A stretch of DNA of 64,000 nt, from positions 124,001 through 188,000 of the forward strand of contig JBAYSX010000001.1 in the NCBI GenBank assembly GCA_041675905.1. Reading direction: 5' to 3'. The notes under the pieces were generated by a model, which was not told where the DNA came from, searched no databases, and saw only the letters and a program-made list of their open reading frames with translations. The DNA comes from Sandaracinobacteroides sp041675905. Lineage in GTDB: Bacteria > Pseudomonadota > Alphaproteobacteria > Sphingomonadales > Sphingomonadaceae. Shown here piece after piece: positions 60,552-64,000 of this stretch; the first letter of the stretch is position 1, and the number at the start of each line of letters is the position of its first letter. The translations under genes were made by a program, and so were the position numbers.

Positions 60552-61322
60552 TTACAAACGCCGGGGTGGATATTTTGCCGGGAGCATGTCCGCGCTCAGC
60601 CCATTGTCCGTACCGCATAATTTGTCCCAGAAACGGAAATACAGACCATAGTTGGAACGATAATGGCGATGGTGCACATCATGGTGCGACGCGGAAATAA
60701 TATGGCGGCCAAAGCTGCCTTCCACCCAGGATCGTGGAAAAATTTCCCAGCCCATATGATTGGTGACGCCAAAAAAGGTCATGATCGTCAGCACCAGCGC
60801 AACGCCGCCGATATGGATGGGAATTATGAAAACAAGCGCCGGTATCAGCCAGGCTGCCGACAGCGATTCCCACGGATGGAAAGACATGGCGGCCCAGGCC
60901 GTTGGCGGCCGGCTTTCATGATGGGTGGTGTGGGCGGCGCGAAACAGTTTCGGCCAATGGTGCATGGCGCGATGGGTCCAGTAAAACCAGGTGTCGTGAA
61001 TGGCGAGATAGAGAAAAACCGAAACAGGCAGCCACCACAAGGGCCTGGCGTGGATATCAGTGTAAATAAGTGTCATCCCCCGCTCGAGCCACAAATGGGC
61101 GACAATCCCCGCCGGAATCCCATAAAGAATAGCCGCGGAAAGCGACCAGTATATTTCCCGGCGAATCTGCCGCGACAGCATGGCCAATTTTTGGGGATCG
61201 GCAGGAGCATAAATTTCCGGGCGTTTAATTCGGGCCGTCCAGGCGAACAGCCCGGAAATTGCCACATAACGCGCGGCCACAATCAGGCTCATCATGCCCG
61301 CAGAGAAGAGAAGCGCCTGCAT
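60552..61322 (-). CDS. sterol desaturase / fatty acid hydroxylase superfamily protein
   Basis: An integral membrane di-iron oxygenase of 256 residues. ATG at 61322 after GAGGGCGG; the frame back to 61508 overlaps crtY. His boxes: HDTWFYWTHRAMHH, HTTHHES and ISASHHDVHHRHYRSNYG, and four or so hydrophobic segments. It is longer than and unlike the typical CrtZ, yet sits head to head with crtY, so it might hydroxylate carotenoids or another lipid. The substrate is not known. Confidence 0.9.
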   Translation of the reverse strand: MQALLFSAGMMSLIVAARYVAISGLFAWTARIKRPEIYAPADPQKLAMLSRQIRREIYWSLSAAILYGIPAGIVAHLWLERGMTLIYTDIHARPLWWLPVSVFLYLAIHDTWFYWTHRAMHHWPKLFRAAHTTHHESRPPTAWAAMSFHPWESLSAAWLIPALVFIIPIHIGGVALVLTIMTFFGVTNHMGWEIFPRSWVEGSFGRHIISASHHDVHHRHYRSNYGLYFRFWDKLCGTDNGLSADMLPAKYPPRRL

Positions 61323-61383
61323 TATCCGCCCTCTACCACCAAAGGGGGTGTCAGACGACCGGCCATGCGGTAGGGACAGGCCG
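61323..61383. promoter_or_regulatory. divergent spacer between hydroxylase gene and crtY
   Basis: A 61-base gap between divergent starts, too short for two independent promoters without overlap, so a shared regulatory region is likely. It holds the ribosome sites of both genes (GAGGGCGG for the minus-strand gene). I could not place a -35/-10 pair with confidence. Confidence 0.35.
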
Positions 61384-62526
61384 ATGACCTTCGATTTGAT
61401 CCTCGCCGGCGGCGGGCTTTCCGCCGGGCTGATAGCGCTGGCGTTGCGCGCACGCCGACCGGATGCGCGGGTGGCGGTGGTGGAACAGGGGCCGGCCTTT
61501 GGTGGCAATCACACCTGGTGCTGCTTTGCGGCGGATTTTTCGGCGGAAGGCGCGGCGTTGGCGGCGCCGCTGATCGAAGCTTCCTGGCCATCGCATGAAC
61601 TGCGCTTCCCGGCCTTCACGCGTCAGATCGATGCCATTTATCAATCGGGGACATCGCGGCGATTGCATGCGGCGCTGATGGCGGCCTTGCCGGATGATTG
61701 CCGGTTCCTCGGCGTCCCCATCAGCACACTCGCTCCCGACTCGGTGCAACTGGCCGATGGCCGCTGCCTGCAAGCGCGCGCCGTGATCGACGCGCGCGGC
61801 GACCGGCCGACGCCTGCCCTGGACCTCGGTTTTCAGAAGTTTCTCGGTATCGAGATGGAACTGGCGTCGCCGCACCATCTTGCCGGCCCGATCATCATGG
61901 ACGCGACGGTAGCCCAGCATGACGGCTATCGCTTCGTCTATGTGCTGCCGTTCAGCCCGACCAGAGTGTTGATCGAAGACACTTATTATGCCGACGGACC
62001 GGCGCTGGAGACGGACAACCTTCGCGCCCGAATCACCGATTATGGACGGACCCGGGGATGGCAACCGTTGCGCCACATCCGCGAGGAGCAAGGCGTGCTT
62101 CCCATCGCGCTGGGCGGCAATATCCACCGCCACCTTGCCGGATTCCCGCCGGGTGTGCCGCCGGTGGGGATGGCGGCGGGGCTGTTTCATCCCGTCACCG
62201 GCTACAGCTTTCCCGATGCGGTGCGGCTGGCCCTGCATGTAGCGGAACTGCGCGATCTGTCCGGCCCGGCGCTGGATCGGGCATTGCGCGGATGGGCCGC
62301 CGCGCGCTGGCAGGAACGGGGATTTTATCGCCTGCTCAACAAGATGCTGTTTCGGGCTGCATCGCCACAGGATCGCTGGCGGGTGTTGCAGCGCTTCTAT
62401 CGGCTGGACGCCGGCCTTGTCGGGCGCTTTTATGCCGGCCATAGCAGTCTGGCTGACAAACTTCGCATCGTCTCCGGCAAGCCGCCGGTACCATTGGGAC
62501 GGGCAGTTGCGGCTGTGCTGAGGTGA
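61384..62526 (+). CDS. crtY: lycopene beta-cyclase
   Basis: Forms beta-ionone rings on lycopene to give beta-carotene. Start ATG at 61384 (MTFDLILAGGGLSAGLI); the longer frame from 61294 overlaps the divergent gene. The 380-residue CrtY-type protein has an FAD-binding GGGLSAGLIALALRAR, FGGNHTWCCF, GFQKFLGIEMELASPH, FVYVLPFSPTRVLIEDTYY, LPIALGG, and the C-terminal GLFHPVTGYSFPDAVRLA and LNKMLFRAASPQDRWRVLQRFYRLD. Ends 11 bases before crtI. Confidence 0.93.
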   Translation: MTFDLILAGGGLSAGLIALALRARRPDARVAVVEQGPAFGGNHTWCCFAADFSAEGAALAAPLIEASWPSHELRFPAFTRQIDAIYQSGTSRRLHAALMAALPDDCRFLGVPISTLAPDSVQLADGRCLQARAVIDARGDRPTPALDLGFQKFLGIEMELASPHHLAGPIIMDATVAQHDGYRFVYVLPFSPTRVLIEDTYYADGPALETDNLRARITDYGRTRGWQPLRHIREEQGVLPIALGGNIHRHLAGFPPGVPPVGMAAGLFHPVTGYSFPDAVRLALHVAELRDLSGPALDRALRGWAAARWQERGFYRLLNKMLFRAASPQDRWRVLQRFYRLDAGLVGRFYAGHSSLADKLRIVSGKPPVPLGRAVAAVLR

Positions 62527-62537
62527 CAGGAGCCGGA

Positions 62538-64000
62538 ATGATCGAACGCACCGCAGCAGTTATCGGCAGTGGTTTCGGCGGACTGGCACTGGCCATCCGC
62601 TTGCAGGCCGCCGGTATTCAGACCACTTTGATCGAGGCGCGCGACAAGCCCGGCGGCCGGGCCTATGTATTCGAGGATGCGGGGTTCACGTTCGACGCCG
62701 GGCCGACGGTGATAACGGATCCGACCTGTATCGACGAACTGTTTTCCCTCGCTGGCCGGGATATGGCCGATTATGTCGAATTGCTGCCAGTTTCCCCCTT
62801 TTACCGCCTTTATTGGGAAGATGGCTCCAGCTTCGATTATGGCAATGACGACGCTGCATTGCTGGAACAGATCCAGAAGCGCAATCCACGCGATGTTGAA
62901 GGCTATAAACGCTTCATGGATTATAGCGCCGGCGTGTTTACGGAAGGTTACGAAAGGCTCGGGCATGTTGCCTTCCTCGATTTTCGCTCGATGATTGCCG
63001 CCGCCCCGAAACTCGCCAGATATCAGGCGTGGCGATCGGTTTACTCGGTCGTGTCGCAATATATTTCGGACCCGCAATTGCGTCAGGCATTCAGCTTCCA
63101 CAGCCTTCTCGTCGGCGGAAATCCGTTCACGACCAGCAGTATTTACGCGCTTATTCATGCACTGGAGAAGAAGTGGGGCGTCTGGTTCCCCAAAGGCGGC
63201 ACCCATGCATTGGTGCGCGGTCTGTTGCGGCTGTTCACCGACCTGGGTGGAGAATATCTGTCCGCGTGCAGGGTGGCGCGGATCGAGGCGGCGGCAACCC
63301 ATGTGCTGGGGGTGACGCTGGCCGATGGCACGTCGCGGCGGTTCGATGCGGTCGCGTCCAATGCCGATGTCTTGCACAGCTATGGCGGGATGCTCGGGCA
63401 CCATCCCCGCGGCGTGAAAATGGCTGCATCACTGAAACGTAAAGGCTGGTCGCCGTCCTTGTTTGTCATCTATTTCGGACTGAAGCGCGAATATCCGGAG
63501 ATTGCGCATCATTCCATTCTGTTCGGTCCGCGCTACCGCGAGTTGCTGGAAGACATTTACAATGACGGCATCCTCGCAGCGGACTTTTCCCTGTATTTAC
63601 ATCACCCGACCGTCACCGATCCGGATCTTGCGCCGCCCGGATGCAGCGGATTCTATGCCTTGTCGCCCGTGCCGCATCTGGGGAAACTGCCCATCGACTG
63701 GTCGGTTTATGGTCCACGTTATGCGGATCAAATCCTCAACCATCTGGAGCAACGGCTGATACCCGGATTGCGCGAAAATCTGGTCACGATGCGCACCTTT
63801 TCACCCGCTGATTTTCATCATGAACTGGCGGCCCATCTGGGCAGCGCCTTCAGCCTCGAACCTTTGTTGTGGCAATCCGCCTGGTTTCGCACCCACAATC
63901 GCGACGATGTTTTGCGGAATTTGTATTTCGTCGGCGCCGGTACGCATCCGGGCGCGGGCATCCCTGGCGTCGTGGGATCGGCGAAGGCGACCGCCCGCCT
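62538..64000 (+). CDS. crtI: phytoene desaturase (partial, runs off the window)
   Basis: Inserts double bonds into phytoene to yield lycopene. From ATG 62538 (after CAGGAGCCGG) the frame stays open to the window end, giving 487 residues, near the usual ~490, so only a few residues are missing. N-terminal FAD motif VIGSGFGGLALAIRLQAAG, FTFDAGPTVITDP, then LVGGNPFTTSSIYALIHALEKKWGVWFPKGGTHALVRGL and C-terminal LYFVGAGTHPGAGIPGVVGSAKAT. crtB is probably the next gene, outside the window. Confidence 0.93.
   Translation, partial: MIERTAAVIGSGFGGLALAIRLQAAGIQTTLIEARDKPGGRAYVFEDAGFTFDAGPTVITDPTCIDELFSLAGRDMADYVELLPVSPFYRLYWEDGSSFDYGNDDAALLEQIQKRNPRDVEGYKRFMDYSAGVFTEGYERLGHVAFLDFRSMIAAAPKLARYQAWRSVYSVVSQYISDPQLRQAFSFHSLLVGGNPFTTSSIYALIHALEKKWGVWFPKGGTHALVRGLLRLFTDLGGEYLSACRVARIEAAATHVLGVTLADGTSRRFDAVASNADVLHSYGGMLGHHPRGVKMAASLKRKGWSPSLFVIYFGLKREYPEIAHHSILFGPRYRELLEDIYNDGILAADFSLYLHHPTVTDPDLAPPGCSGFYALSPVPHLGKLPIDWSVYGPRYADQILNHLEQRLIPGLRENLVTMRTFSPADFHHELAAHLGSAFSLEPLLWQSAWFRTHNRDDVLRNLYFVGAGTHPGAGIPGVVGSAKATAR

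Noticed and set aside
60552..61322. Naming the hydroxylase crtZ
   Set aside because: Length (256) and His-box context fit the general sterol-desaturase family better than the ~170-residue CrtZ; neighbourhood alone is not enough.

Overview
The window is about 64 kb of chromosome from an alphaproteobacterium of the order Sphingomonadales, most likely Sphingomonadaceae. Three things point there: two proteins with the PEPxxWA form of the PEP-CTERM sorting signal, the nuoA-N operon running into birA-coaX-rnj-DUF1467, and the start of a crtY-crtI carotenoid cluster. I cannot name the genus from the sequence alone.

Region 1 (36-16633, all + strand) is a tail-phage or gene-transfer-agent (GTA) structural cluster in the gene order of RcGTA: large terminase, small membrane protein, portal, prohead protease, capsid, head-tail connector, head-closure, tail terminator, major tail protein, two tail chaperones, a very short tape measure, DUF2460, DUF2163 hub, NlpC/P60 peptidase, tail-tip protein and DUF2793. 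No integrase, repressor, lysis or replication gene is visible, so a GTA-like element or a remnant is more likely than an active prophage. It differs from the RcGTA plan in two ways. A 3.3 kb module with an 839-residue beta-helix spike-like protein, a small phage protein and a fibre-adaptor-like protein sits between the capsid and connector genes. The DUF2460 protein carries a ~574-residue, glycoside-hydrolase-like N-terminal region, while the tail-tip protein is only 716 residues and seems to lack the TIM-barrel region known in the RcGTA homologue.

Region 2 (16764-31593) is housekeeping: an OmpA-family porin with a 22-proline linker, nadA, a prolyl oligopeptidase, nadC, a secreted beta-helix protein with an AT-rich leader (minus strand), murA, DUF2948, a class-I glutamine amidotransferase (minus strand), alkB, tRNA-Leu(CAG) (minus strand), an NDUFA9-like protein, uppP, gltD and a DUF2059 protein. 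Region 3 (31609-41184) holds gltB, a short PEP-CTERM protein, the minus-strand run metZ-apaG-lysR, a glutathione peroxidase, an MliC-like lipoprotein and a second PEP-CTERM protein.

Region 4 (41391-59276) is the complete complex I operon nuoA to nuoN, followed without a break by birA, coaX, rnj and a DUF1467 gene. Most junctions overlap by 1-8 bases, which implies translational coupling. Region 5 (59294-64000) has acetate kinase and a fatty-acid-hydroxylase/sterol-desaturase protein on the minus strand, then crtY and crtI (cut by the window end) on the plus strand, for lycopene cyclisation and phytoene desaturation.

The most interesting material is in Region 1 (the spike module and the rearranged tail-tip domains) and in the leader of the secreted beta-helix gene, where the Shine-Dalgarno sequence can pair with an upstream element.
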